A stretch of DNA of 35,184 nt, taken from NCBI GenBank assembly GCA_000787465.1, contig JSYX01000289.1, positions 1 through 35,184 of the forward strand, given 5' to 3'. A program made the translations under genes and the position numbers. The notes under the pieces are model-generated. The model made no database searches. It was not told where the DNA came from and saw nothing but the letters and a program-made list of their open reading frames with translations. This document shows, one piece after another, positions 1 through 11,323 of the stretch. Each line of letters starts with the position of its first letter. The stretch's first letter is position 1. This DNA comes from Thermomucor indicae-seudaticae. Lineage: Eukaryota > Mucoromycota > Mucoromycetes > Mucorales > Lichtheimiaceae.

Positions 1-493
1 CCCCACGTGTCATAGCCAAGTTACATACATTGCAAGACGACAAAATCCAAGACCATGGCGTCACGAGAGCAAGATCGCGCATGGGTTACTCCGTTGTACA
101 AACGGTGAATGCTTAGTAACCCGTGACGATCGACGACCTCGTTACTGGAACCGTGATACGTTGTCTGTCTTGAATATGATACATATACTCAGAGCTGTGC
201 GGAACAACAAGACCATCAGCGCCCCGAGCACTTCCGTAGCGATCAGTCGGCCCTAAGGCGAATAAATATGCCCATAGAAGACTGGGATGAACTCGACCGA
301 CGACAAGCACCAATCCCGGCAGAGAATGACAACGTAGTCCAACAGGTCCTGCCGCTCGTTGACATAGAGAACGCAGTCCGCTGGCAATAACGGGCCAGTT
401 TCTGCTGAGGGGATCCGGTGGTTAATGCCGGGAACTCCGTCACACAAACTCGTTTTCTTATTTTTTCACCTATCTGCACTTTTCTTCTTCTGA
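1..493. other. No gene supported (left edge)
   Basis: Only short overlapping open frames occur on both strands. A minus-strand frame at about 253-447 looks somewhat protein-like but ends in a stop and has no recognisable domain. The stretch just before 494 is probably the promoter and 5' UTR of the KAT14 gene; an in-frame TGA directly precedes its ATG. Confidence 0.5.
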
Positions 494-3344
494 ATGATAT
501 CGTTTCCTTACAATGTAAAGATTCCAAGTGTATTTGGACGCATTCGCCCCTTTTCTCTGACAATGCTTCGTTTAGCTGAACGATCTTACGTGGATCGACC
601 CAGAGCGTACCAAGAACAAAGAGAATGTGTATTGTTACTGCGGCGGATCATTTACAGAGTGAGTTGTTCAAGGCAGCACAAGTTGTGGCGTTGCTAGTAG
701 CTGAAAAGGTGCATAATGTTAGTGACAAGCCAATGCTGCGTTGTGACAGTTGCCAACAACTTTTTCACGGAGGTAGGTAATTCTGACCATGCTGCTGGGC
801 TCTTTGAGGTTGCATAAATGGCTATTTCTACTAGATTGCGTCCAATGTTTGCCAAAACCGTTATTGTTCGGCGACAACTTTGCACGTTTTCGCTGCAAGG
901 TATGCGGAGCCGGCAAAGAAGATTACCAGCGGGAAAACATGAGTTGGGTGGCGGTCGTGCATCTGGTCATTTATAACCTGATTACGAAACAATCCATATT
1001 GGACAAGGACAAGCCGGAAAACGAGCGGCATCACGGGTTTTTCCGCTGGAAAGACGATATTTGTGCATTTATCGATGACTATTGGGATTATCTCCTTCCG
1101 GGAAAGAAACGCAAGTACTCCTCGTCGTCGTTGTGTAGTATGTCTTTTCTTGCTTACTCGTTATACCGATATATAGGTTCAGCAACTTGGCACAATACCA
1201 TCGCGAGCGTACTGTCGACACACGGTAACTTGTTTCGATCCGGTTTCGAAGTTTTCAAGCAAAGCGGTAAGATTGGAAACTAAGTTGGGCTTATACCTGG
1301 GCTATAATGAATGTATGGTTTTAGCGTGGTGGAGCTTGCACGAAGTAGAGCCGCCAACTAAAGGTACATACAGTCAATGGTAAACAGTATACAGTGGTCT
1401 GATGTATCCCAGACAAACCGAAGGGAATAAAACCAAAGAAGGAAGAAAGACGCACACAAAAGCGGGCCAGACTAGAAAAACAAGAGGATGAAAAGAAACC
1501 ACCTGTAAAAAGAAGAAAGCGTACAAGTGGCAATACAGAAAGCAAGACGCAACAAACAAGCAAAGAAGCTGCGGGACATAGTACTGCTATATTAGAGGTA
1601 ACACGCAAAGAGTTCGCTTACTGGGTACCGTAGATTTACACTATCTTTCTATAGAGCGATGCTATGAGTGATATCAGCTCGCTGTCTGAGTTGTCAGATT
1701 CTGAACTTTTTGGAGAAGAAAAAACGACAGTGGACAACGACAAGCAGCATAGTGAAGTACATCAGCGAGACGGCGGCGCAACAGGCAAGGAAAAGGAAGG
1801 CTTGGGAAATGTAGTGGTCAAGACAGAAGACGAACAGCCTAAAGTAGTATGTCACCGCGCTCTTTTCTTACTTTACTTGACTAATTGTGACATATTAGAC
1901 GGATATACAGCCAGCGCCTGTCATAAGGAAATTACAGGGAATCGAAGTCGCAACAATAAAAGAAGCAGCGGCGGCAGCAGGAGGCATGGATAATGTTGTA
2001 AAAGTTCCTGATCAAAGTGAAGATATAATTAACAAGAAAGAAGCTGAAATACCAATGGTAGGTCAAAATCGTATTGCACAATTCTATGAATTAGATAATA
2101 ATGATTGTGTTATTAGGGGAAGTCCCGGTCTGAAGCAGCACAGAAAGCCAAAGTATGCGCGCAATCCTCTTGTCTTTCACAGCAGGATGAATGGCTGCTC
2201 TTACAAAAGCTGACTAATTCTGCAAAGAAGCTGCCTCCAACAGGTGCCCGCTACGAGCGTAAATTGGCGGTTCGCAGGGTAAGCAGTACGCTAACGGGAC
2301 CTATGTATGATCGTTCGGTTGGGCTAATTAATGCATTATATAGCTTAAACGGAGTTTAGGGTTGAAGGTGTTTGATATCGATGCGTACGTGTCTCAGTAC
2401 ATTCGTTCGAAGACGGATATTGTTCCAGCACCACAGTACAACAGTTTGCAAAAGTCGAGGGCAGCAGATAATAATAATAACAATGACCACGACGCTTCGA
2501 CGACGAGGACTACTACTAGTCTGGATAGCATTACGTATACGCCGTATGTGCACTCATTTGCTTCTCGCCTTTATGGTTCTCCTCGGGCAAGCAACACATT
2601 AACAAAAGACGAGCCGTGGTTATCTTCCTGGAATGGCCGCAAACTGAGACCGTACATACGACGAGACTTTGAGAACAAGCCATTGCGACTACAACTTTTG
2701 CAGCAAATACGGTTCGTTGCCGGTCAAGTATCACGAGCTCGCAGTGCTGTTTCTTCTTGCTTGGATAATGAAGTCACCAGCATCGACTATGTTTATTTCC
2801 AAGCCGAACATTTGGAGCAAGTTAATAACATGCTACGACGATGTTTCTGGGAAGGCATTGATGTATCCGAATCTTTGCTTTTTCCGGAATTTAGTGTCGT
2901 TGCTCTTTACAAGCGTTGTGTGGTTGGGTGTGCGTTCATGACGCCAGAAGCTTACATCACTTACATTGCGGTCCTACCAGGTTGGGATGGAGCAGGCATT
3001 GGACAGTATGTATATCTCTCTCAAAAAAGAAGGCACGTTGTTTGGTAACTCCAACGCGCTTTGTTTGCTAGGTTCATGCTTTATCATCTGTTCCAGACCG
3101 CCATTAGCAAGGATATCACACTCCATGTTTCAGCTAATAACAATGCAATGGTAGGTGTCTCCCTATACACACACACGACAATTCAACCGCTATAATAATA
3201 TTGACATGACTTGAAACGCGTTAGATCTTGTACCAAAAGTTTGGCTTCAAGCCGGAAGAGTTTATTGTTGACTTCTATGACAAGTACCTACCTCCAGACA
3301 GCACTTTTAGCAAGAATGCATTCTTATTGCGACTTCGGCGGTAA
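494..3344 (+). CDS. KAT14: KAT14/CSRP2BP (ATAC2)-like histone acetyltransferase
   Basis: Predicted acetyl-CoA-dependent acetyltransferase, about 692 aa. Animal KAT14 is a nuclear subunit of the ATAC coactivator complex. Exons by hand: 494-514, 576-658, 723-772, 835-1137, 1177-1266, 1325-1363, 1413-1597, 1655-1846, 1899-2057, 2183-2278, 2344-3005, 3072-3150, 3225-3344. The N-terminus is a Cys-rich PHD-like finger (YCYCGGSF, CDSCQQLFHGDCVQC, FRCKVCG). A helical block with HHGFFRWKDDICAFIDDYWD and an FRSG motif follows, then a WWSLHEVEPP segment, a Lys/Arg linker, KVFDIDAYV and LRPYIRRDFENKPLRLQLL, and a C-terminal GNAT domain (ITLHVSANNNAMILYQKFGF, DFYDKYLPPDSTFSKNAF). These blocks match animal KAT14 in order. 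The join between 2058 and 2182 is uncertain, because the frame changes there and only a 125-nt intron or a weak GTTATT donor at 2109 fits. The GNAT A motif lacks its usual Arg/Gln. Function is inferred from family. Confidence 0.9.
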
Positions 3345-5162
3345 TAACTAACTACCCAATGAATTAATTGATGCACACTGCTGGCAGTATGCATGTTGTA
3401 TATAGGAAGGATAGCTATTGCACAGTTAAGGTTAAGTCTGCACTATCCAAAAATTAAATTAATATGAGACCAAGAAGAAGGACTATTGAGAATGAATGGA
3501 AGGTGGCTGGTGACGACAATGTTGGACGCAGAAGACGAAGGTACTGAGGCAGAAGGAAGTATATCATTTATTGTCATAGGATTGTACCAGGGAAGCTTCG
3601 TCGGTCTCTTCGATGCCCGTGCTAGAAGTTTTCTCATTCTTCCTGTTCAAGGTGTTTATAGTGAATGAATAGAACGGACGTCGTAAAAACAGCAGTGAAG
3701 TCATCGCGACAGCCTCTGCTGTATTATGTAGATATGACCATGTCCGCTGTTACTTCATGGTCGTTTAAATATTGGATCATCTGTAAAACGGTGTCCGAAA
3801 TGCGCGCAAAACGGCCGTCAAAGAGGTCGTCGTGACTTGTCGAAGTATTATTGCTGATTGAGCAAAGTCGTCGTGTACCAATTGGACGAACGTTCCACGC
3901 GCGAACGAAGGAAAAGTTAGCATAAGTACCTTGCTAACTGTTTTGGCTAACGCCTGAAACAAAAGAAGGCACATGCGCAGCGGCCGGTAACCATGAAATG
4001 ATGCGCAAATCTAAAACGACATAAACTGCTTATATTTTGTAAAGATAAGGATGTCTTTTTAGATAAGGGCGGTTCTTTAGATACATCAAAGAACGTCGCA
4101 ACTGTCTGTCGTCTTCCGGAGCCCAGGCTCCATTGAGTACGGACAGTGATTGCAGACTCGTGGTTCTGACCGCCTGCAATGGTAAAATCTCTGACGGACC
4201 ATGGCCTCTTCTCTATCATGCAAGTGAAGAAGAGTAGAGATTGGCCCCGAGGTATGCCAACTCTAAATATCTTATCCACGCTGGGTGATCCACTGTTTGC
4301 AAAAAGTCTGCTAGCGACAATCTTTTCGTCGCAGCTCTAATAGATCGCAAACCCAGCTTCGCATCTACTCTGATGGCCGAGTATAAGCAGCAACGCTTGA
4401 GCGCCATCCATTTTCAACCCCCTTTTACTTCCGGATGCAAACCATGGCTCAGCTGGTTTCGCAGGGCACCTTCCCCATTGGATCGTCCAAAATCAACATG
4501 CGTTAACTGTACCTTACGTACCTCGGAATCCTGGCTTATCACGTGCGCTTTACCATGACCCGCTGATCCACATAACCTAACAATAAACCGCCAACACTAA
4601 TGGATGGCGTGTCTTTCTTTTGCTAAGGTAACTTTTGATGTTATGCATACAATCCATTGAGTTTCGTCGAAGAGAACGATAAACATCGGTTGGAGTTACA
4701 GAGATATGTCTTGATCGTTTGCAAAACGGGGGTGGCCCGTGAACCTCGGCCTTGTCAGGAACATGACGAGACTGCGCAGTTGTTGCGAAGAGATTTCAAC
4801 TATACAGTAGTATATTTGCTTCGAAGCTTGTGCTTTTGGGTTGCAATGCATCGCTGCGCCAGAATTTCATTCTGCAAGTCCGAACCAGAAGTCCGTTGAG
4901 TTCGATGTGCATATTTATTTCCATGGCACAAAAAGCAGTCTGATGTTTCATGTTTCGAAAAGAGGAGAGACAGGGTCAATGCATGAATGTTTAAAGGAGG
5001 AGGCCAAGCGTCCAGACACACAAGGGCGGAAAGTCTACAAGCAAAGTCACATGGTCTTATTATATAACAAGCAGCAATGATGCTATGGGAAGATGATTCT
5101 ACTTTTATCCCGACTTCTCTTTTTTCTTTCTCTGTTATTAAAGCACACTTGGAACGACTTTC
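3345..5162. other. Long gene-poor interval, possible decayed retroelement
   Basis: No complete gene is visible. On the minus strand, about 4060-4560 gives fragments that shift frame and carry stops but have coding character: a stretch ending SLADFLQTVDHPAWIRYLEL, then a short Cys/His patch (RVCNHCPY). Such Cys/His patches are common at the C-terminus of LINE reverse transcriptases, so an old non-LTR fragment is possible. A plus-strand frame at 4657-4899 has no recognisable domain. The last 150 bp before 5163 should hold the Ase1 promoter. Confidence 0.3.
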
Positions 5163-7593
5163 ATGGAAACCCTTTATTCCAAGATTGAGAAGCTGCATGA
5201 CCTTTGGATCTCGCTGGGATCTCCCACTGATTCGGAGACGGTGAATCGCAAGTTGCAGGTAAATAAGGGTCCTCTCGTTTGCGCGCCCTGTGACCTCCGA
5301 AAATAATTAATTGCGCTGGAAAATAAAAGCATGTCTTATTCGAGTTGGACCGTGTACTTGAAAACGAACAACTCGAGAAACGCTTATTAACGGCCGACAT
5401 TGAAGATATCCTGGTAATAACTATTCGCGTCTGGATGAATCATTGTTGTAGATAACGATTTGAAATAATAGGCAAGCATTGAGCGGCGCTGTCAAATACT
5501 TGGTTCATCGGTGGAACATCTTTTACAGTCGGATTTGTGCAAAGGCATTACACTTTCTGATATCCTCCCGTACCTACCACCGCATGTCAGCCCTAGCTTT
5601 GCTAGACAAGAATCGCTTCTCTTATTAGACTCCAGACTGGCTCAAGTGCGTATCTATTTATTCATTTTTGGAGGTCAATGATCTTTTTAATCCCTTCAAG
5701 ATAGGAAGTCCGTGAACGCCGCGCCGCCGTCAAAGAATGGCTTACTCAAATTGCACAGCTTTCTGCTGAGCTCGGTCAACCGAATCCGTTCAAATCATTT
5801 GAGGTATAAACAAAAAATTCACGCGCCATAGCGCCTGGTATGCCAATTATCGTTTATCTATGTCGCAGGAATACAAGGACGAATTAAGCTGGGGGACCGT
5901 GCAGTCGGTAATGTCTACTATTGTTTGAAATATCGTCAGCCACGTTCGCTAACCTTCCCTTGCAGATCAGCTGTACTCTACGGGATCTCCTCCGGATCCA
6001 GGTCAGTAATACAAAGTTCATCACTTGGCGTGATTTTGTTTCTGAAGTTTGATTATAATCACAGGATGAACGACGTCAAATGTTCGAAATTCACGCTCGA
6101 GCAATACACTATTACTGGAAAGTCATGCGACTGTCACCCAATCAGAATGACAGCCTTGAAGTGGCATTGGATGCCCTCTTTCAAAAAGTACCCTATACTG
6201 TTATCAAGAGAAGGTTCAAGAAGCCTTCGATGAAATTTCGGGACCACGAAGAACTTGTTTATTACAACGCTGCCGCGGAATCCAAACCACGCCTTCCACT
6301 CTCGAGCGATTGTATCTCTGCCCTGATATCCAAAACACGCGAATTGGAGACTCTTTTTAATCGACGCCTTACACGATTTAACAAGTACACAAAAAGTATA
6401 CAAACAATCTGGGAAGAACTTAAAGTGCCTCAGAATAAGAGACGCACGATACGATACTTACTTGATGACAGCACATTAAATGAGGTAGATAGACAGCATG
6501 ATATTATCTTGAAGACTTGACTTTACTGATTTTGGTACTTGTACGTTAGCTGGAAGCGGAATTTGATAAACTAAAGGATATCGTCAGGGTCATGGCGGAG
6601 GAATATATCGATAAGGTAAACCGAACTGCTAGAGTGGCGGTAATAACAAGCAGCAACTTGTACTAACGTCCTTGCCAGTTCAGGGAAAAATTAGAAGACC
6701 TATGGGACAAAGCCCTCTTGACACAGGATGAACGTGCTGCTTTTATCACCAGGCTACATGAAAAGGGTAAAGCATGGATCATGACAATACATCGCGCAGC
6801 GTTCTCACCGTGCGTTGGTGTAGCATGCACCATGGACCAAGTTCATCTTTATGTTGACGAGCACATAAAGTACTTGAAACGGTTGCAACCGAAAGCTAAG
6901 CAACTGGACAGCTTAATGAAGCGGAGAAGGGACCTCATTCAGGTAAAAACCTAACACGCGTTCAATGACGCGTTTTAACTGACTGACTCGAGACCAGAAA
7001 ATGGTCGACTTTGAGAAAACAGCTTCGGATCCAAGGCGGCTTTTCCGAGCCTCGTTCCAATTGAATGAAGAAGAGAAATTCCGAAGAACGTGTTTCCCAA
7101 CCTTGCTTCAACTTGATGAATCGCTTTTAAAGGCAATTCAAGACTTTGAGCGCGCTTCGGGCAAGCCGTTCATGCTCGGCAATAGGCGATATCGAGATAC
7201 TCTGGTAAATAAAAGAACCTTATGGAGTTCCCTCCAATTTCCTGTACTCACTCTCTACGCACTTTATTACAGTTGGATGAGATTGCGGATAGAACAGCAA
7301 ACAAGACATTCTTTGGTTTCTTGAATGCTGACCCAGTCATGGGTGATGCCGCTGTCCAAACTGCTACTCCTATTGCCACTACTAGTACTCCTGTTCGCTC
7401 ACGATCATGTCTTTCTTCCAGTACTTCCACACCTTCACCCAACCGATCTACTAGCCGCACCAAAAAAGCCCCCAAGTCTTCCGATGAGCCACCTTCACCC
7501 AATCCATCTACTAGCCGCACCAAATCTTCCGATAAATTAAGCAAGCCATCTTGTCCCAATCCATCTACTAGCCGCACCAAAAGAAATAAATAA
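5163..7593 (+). CDS. ASE1: Ase1/PRC1/MAP65 family microtubule-bundling protein
   Basis: Antiparallel microtubule crosslinker of the spindle midzone, acting in anaphase B and cytokinesis (family knowledge). Twelve exons keep one frame: 5163-5258, 5330-5413, 5472-5645, 5705-5803, 5869-5907, 5966-6001, 6065-6484, 6550-6615, 6679-6766, 6842-6942, 6998-7204, 7273-7593. The product is about 576 aa. Family features, in order: an N-terminal helical opening (IEKLHDLWISLG), a long coiled-coil rod, KFREKLEDLWDKALLTQDER (the DLW..LL..ER motif typical of the spectrin-like microtubule-binding region), HLYVDEHIKYLKRLQP, RRRDLIQKMVDFEKTASDPR and RLFRASFQLNEEEKFRR. The C-terminal tail of about 100 aa is Ser/Thr/Pro/Lys-rich with three SPNPSTSRTK-like repeats, as expected for a disordered, phospho-regulated microtubule-binding tail. 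Length is slightly below fungal and human relatives. Confidence 0.93.
7429..7580 (+). repeat. Three degenerate copies of a 10-codon repeat in the Ase1 tail
   Basis: Copies at about 7429-7464, 7491-7522 and 7550-7580 each encode (S/C)PN(R/P)STSRTK. The copies are nearly identical in DNA around ATCTACTAGCCGCACCAAA. Each unit ends in a basic Ser/Thr-rich stretch, a plausible kinase site or microtubule contact. Confidence 0.85.
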
Positions 7594-7683
7594 CATGCAG
7601 CTTTCCCCTCCTTTCTAGTGATCCAGAGCAGAATGGCGGGACGATACTAGCGATAATTAGATGATGTTTCGCAAGAATAAGCA

Positions 7684-7790
7684 CAGTAGAGCCCGTCTAA
7701 TTTAATAACCTGTCTAAAATGACGAATAAACCTCTCCGAATGAATGATTCACCTTGGTCCCAAGGGTATTCATTTAGACAGGTTCTACTG
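7684..7790. mobile_element. Short MITE-like element with CAGTAGA...TCTACTG ends
   Basis: The interval starts CAGTAGAGCCCGTCTAA and ends with the reverse complement of CAGTAGAACCTGTCTAA (15 of 17 match). There is no coding capacity in 107 bp. The CAGT...ACTG termini resemble pogo/Tigger (Tc1-mariner) ends. A second aacctgtctaaaatga block lies inside the left arm, as if part of the end were duplicated. A TA follows the right end, but I do not see a matching TA at the left. It lies in the Ase1-Vps45 spacer. Confidence 0.55.
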
Positions 7791-7928
7791 TATTTACTGA
7801 TATTCAGCGATATGCACATAGCATAACTTTTGAAAGTAGTTTATGCCTGCAACTATCAGAAAGTTCTGCTGAAAAGGTCGGAGTGGGTGCTGACAATCGC
7901 ATCCACTTTTGCTTACTATCGTACGTCA

Positions 7929-10219
7929 ATGGACGTCGTTAAAGCTATACAGCACTATGTGGATAAGCTCATTAGCGATGTGCCGGGCATGAAAGTGCTT
8001 TTGCTTGATACCGAGACGGTGAGTAACATGACTTTTTCCTTTCTGATCTAACCTGCACCCCTAATGTAATGCCGCGCAAGTCAGACTCCAATCGTATCGC
8101 TCGTCACGACGCAATCCACACTTTTGACAAAGGAATGTTATCTTATTGACCGCATTGACAATCGACATCGAGACAAAATGAAGCACTTGAAATGCGTCTG
8201 CTTTTTACGCCCAACAAGGGAGACGATCCGATATCTAATTGACGAGTTGCGAGAACCGGCCTATGGCGACTATTACATTTGTATGTTTGTGTGCGGCAAA
8301 GAGGAGAAGAAGAGGGGACTAAAAAGTCAGAAGATTTCAGTAACTCGCTATGGAAAGCCGATATCGAACGGTTAGCCGAAGTGGACGAGCATGAGGTTGT
8401 TCGAGAGGTTCAGGTAAATCTAGTCCTCGGTACTAGCTAGGGAGGAGACTCACAAGGATGGAGATATACTAGGAATACTTTGGTGATTATCTTGCAATCA
8501 ACCCAGACTTTTACTCTCTTGGAATAAATGATATCTTTGGCGAGTCGGTTACCAGCTGGAATACAGAGGCATTGGAGCAGTCGGTCCGAGGGATATCGTC
8601 GGTCTTGTTAAGTTTAAAAAGGAAACCCTTGATCCGATATGAGAAGGCGAGTCCGTTGGCGGCGCGTTTGGCACAAGAGATCCAGGTATAATGTAGACTG
8701 CTGATGCAGCATATTTCATGAAGGTTGATCGATTACCTATTTGACACAGCACCATATACATCAAGAAGGCCAATTGTTTGACTTTCGAAGACCGGATACC
8801 CCACCTGTTTTATTAATCCTTGATCGACGAAACGACCCAGTCACCCCACTCCTCACTCAATGGACTTATCAAGCCATGGTCCATGAATTACTAGGAATCC
8901 ATCATGGTCGTGTGGATCTTTCTAACGTTCCCGATATCAGAAATGAACTCAAGGTACTAACAAATAATAGCTTGGCTCTGCTTATATAAACACACGCCTG
9001 GATATACGTACATCTCAAACTTTTTTAACCCCACAGGAAATCGTCCTATCTGCTGATCAAGATCCTTTCTTCAAGAAATCAATGTACTTGAATTTGGGAG
9101 ACCTTGGCGCTACGATCAAGCAATACGTGGATGAGTATCAGGCCAAGACAAAATCCAATATGAATATCGAGTCTATTGCCGACATGAAGCGCTTTGTCGA
9201 GGAATATCCAGAGTTTCGTAAATTATCAGGAAATGTGTCCAAACACGTTGCGCTCGTCAGCGAACTGAGTAGGCGTGTCTCCAAGGAACATTTACTGGAA
9301 ATCAGCGAGTTGGAGCAGAATCTAGCTTGCAATGAAAACCACAACAGCGACTTGAAGGTAACTCGCTCTTATATTAAAGACGGAGATACCGATAGCGCTA
9401 ATGCATGTCTTTAGAGCATCCAAAAAATGCTGGAAAGCGATCACATTTCAGAGGACGCCAAAGTTCGTCTTGTCATGTTATACGCACTACGATATGAACG
9501 GATGCCGAATAATAGTGTCAGATCATTAATCGATCTTTTGGACCGCGTGGGTGTAAGCGAAAAGAAGAGTGCCGTAAGTTAGTTACAGAGATATTGAAAA
9601 GGTGGGGAGCGAAGCGACGGTTTTTGTTTTTCTAAACGTATTACTTTTGTTAAAGCTGGTCGCTGCTATCCTATTCTATGCTGGTTATCAACAACGTCAA
9701 GATGACCTCTTTTCAAACCAAACCTTCTTCTCACGCGGCAAAAGCGCCTTGAAAGGATTAAAAGGCGTCGAGAATGTCTATACACAGCACACCCCACTTC
9801 TTGGAGAGACTCTGGACTTGTTGATCAAAGCTCGCCTCAGAGATACGAGCTATCCTTTTGTTGAAGGCCAATACCAAACAGCGAGAGAGAGGTAGGGTTA
9901 TATTCCAGCGCTATAGGCATGACTGTAGATTGACAAACAGTAAAAAGGCCCCAGGATATTATAGTCTTTATCGTTGGTGGAGCTACATACGAAGAGGCTC
10001 GGTATGTTGCGCAGTTAAATGCTTCGACGCCAGGTGTTCGTGTAGTTCTCGGTGGCACAACCGTGCACAATTCAACTAGGTAGTTAAACGCGGACAGAGA
10101 GTCTTTGGTTGAATGCCTGATTAATGCGTCTTGCCTTTAGCTTTTTGCAACAGCTTGAGCAAATCGGCAATCGTTACATGAACTTTTCAGCCACGTCCCG
10201 GAAAATCGGTCGAGCATAA
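7929..10219 (+). CDS. VPS45: Vps45, Sec1/Munc18-like vesicle fusion regulator
   Basis: SM protein that binds syntaxin-type SNAREs (Tlg2 in yeast) and controls Golgi-endosome-vacuole membrane fusion (family knowledge). Ten exons: 7929-8018, 8085-8280, 8334-8413, 8473-8685, 8750-8953, 9037-9357, 9415-9573, 9656-9891, 9948-10079, 10141-10219. The product is 569 aa, the usual Vps45 length. Recognisable segments: N-terminal [15 protein letters not shown] and [52 protein letters not shown], the SM-family signature; [39 protein letters not shown]; and the C-terminal [20 protein letters not shown] followed by [14 protein letters not shown]. No residue looks missing. Its 3' end converges on eIF6 with about 160 bp between. 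Confidence 0.96.
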
Positions 10220-10377
10220 TAAGCTAAAGATAACGACAACGTAAAAAATATGTATGATGTACAATATACGTTTCTTTATACTTTTAACAAGGGGAACAGT
10301 AAAGAACAAAGATGTGGAAATGATTTGTCTTGCGATCGATGCGAGAAACATATATGTATATGCCATGTGGTGTTTGT

Positions 10378-11238
10378 TTATGAGTACGTATCTACCAAGG
10401 TATCTCTCAATTCATTGACAATAGCGGTTGGCTGAGCATCCTGGAGTTTAAAGATACTCTCGATCACAGAGAGTTCGGTGGACGTTGTATCCATGCCGGC
10501 GAATGCCGCCCAGTCGTTGACCACACAACCAGCACCAATGACATCCGAACCGCGGTTCACAGTACCAGCGACGAGCGGAATCTGCAGTAACGAAGACAGC
10601 TCATCTTGATCCTGGATCGATGTTCGTGGGTGTACCAGACCGCCTTGGTTACTCAGTGCACAATACGAGCCCACAAGCACATTATCCGCCACCGTCTGTC
10701 GAAACACCTCCACCTGCAATGTGTCGGCAATGATTTCTTCCGTTTCGCGGTCGATATCCGGATGGCACAGCGCGACGTAATCGTTGCACGCAATCACATT
10801 GCCCAGAGCTGACAGTCGTTCTTCCACACGCTGCACATGCACTTTGTCCGGAAGCGAGTTTCGCAAATGCTGCAGTTCCTGATCCGTCGTCGTGTTCGGT
10901 ACCAGCAGCCCATTCTTGTTGCCCACCGTTAATCGTCCCACGATTCGGGTACCCGCAATCGAAGCATGAACAACCGGGATCACATCCCCTAACTCGCCTT
11001 CGAAAACGCTGCAAAACGCAAAATCAATATCTGTCTATCATCCCTCTCTTCTTCCATGTCATCATTTACCTGTAAAAGTTTTCAGAGCCACCCAAAGCAA
11101 CAAGGCAGTACGAATTCGTAAGACGGGCAAATACACCAATTTCGTTGCTGTTTTCAAATTGAGCACCTAAAGATCGCCCGTTAATCCCTCGGTTATACGA
11201 CAGAAGGACTTAATTGCAGACTACTTACGGACAGCCAT
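10378..11238 (-). CDS. TIF6: Eukaryotic translation initiation factor 6 (Tif6)
   Basis: Ribosome anti-association factor that binds the 60S subunit, is needed for pre-60S maturation and is released before subunit joining (family knowledge). Three exons on the minus strand: 11238-11229, 11166-11070, 11008-10378. They encode 245 aa, exactly the family length. The start [20 protein letters not shown] and the blocks [60 protein letters not shown] and [12 protein letters not shown] are near-invariant eIF6 sequence. The first exon is only ten bases, ending MAVR with a split Arg codon, so an automatic caller could miss it. The protein forms a five-fold pseudo-symmetric propeller, and the internal repeats are visible. 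Confidence 0.97.
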
Positions 11239-11323
11239 ATTTTATAATAGGTACACTCGAGAAACAGGCCAGCAGCAGTAAGCTTTCGTTGCAGGTTTCA
11301 GTCTGGAGCCTTTAAACTTTTTT

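Noticed and set aside
3443..3668. Short frames on both strands just after KAT14
   Set aside because: Overlapping 60-64 codon frames without domains, splice signals or start context; most likely 3' UTR sequence.
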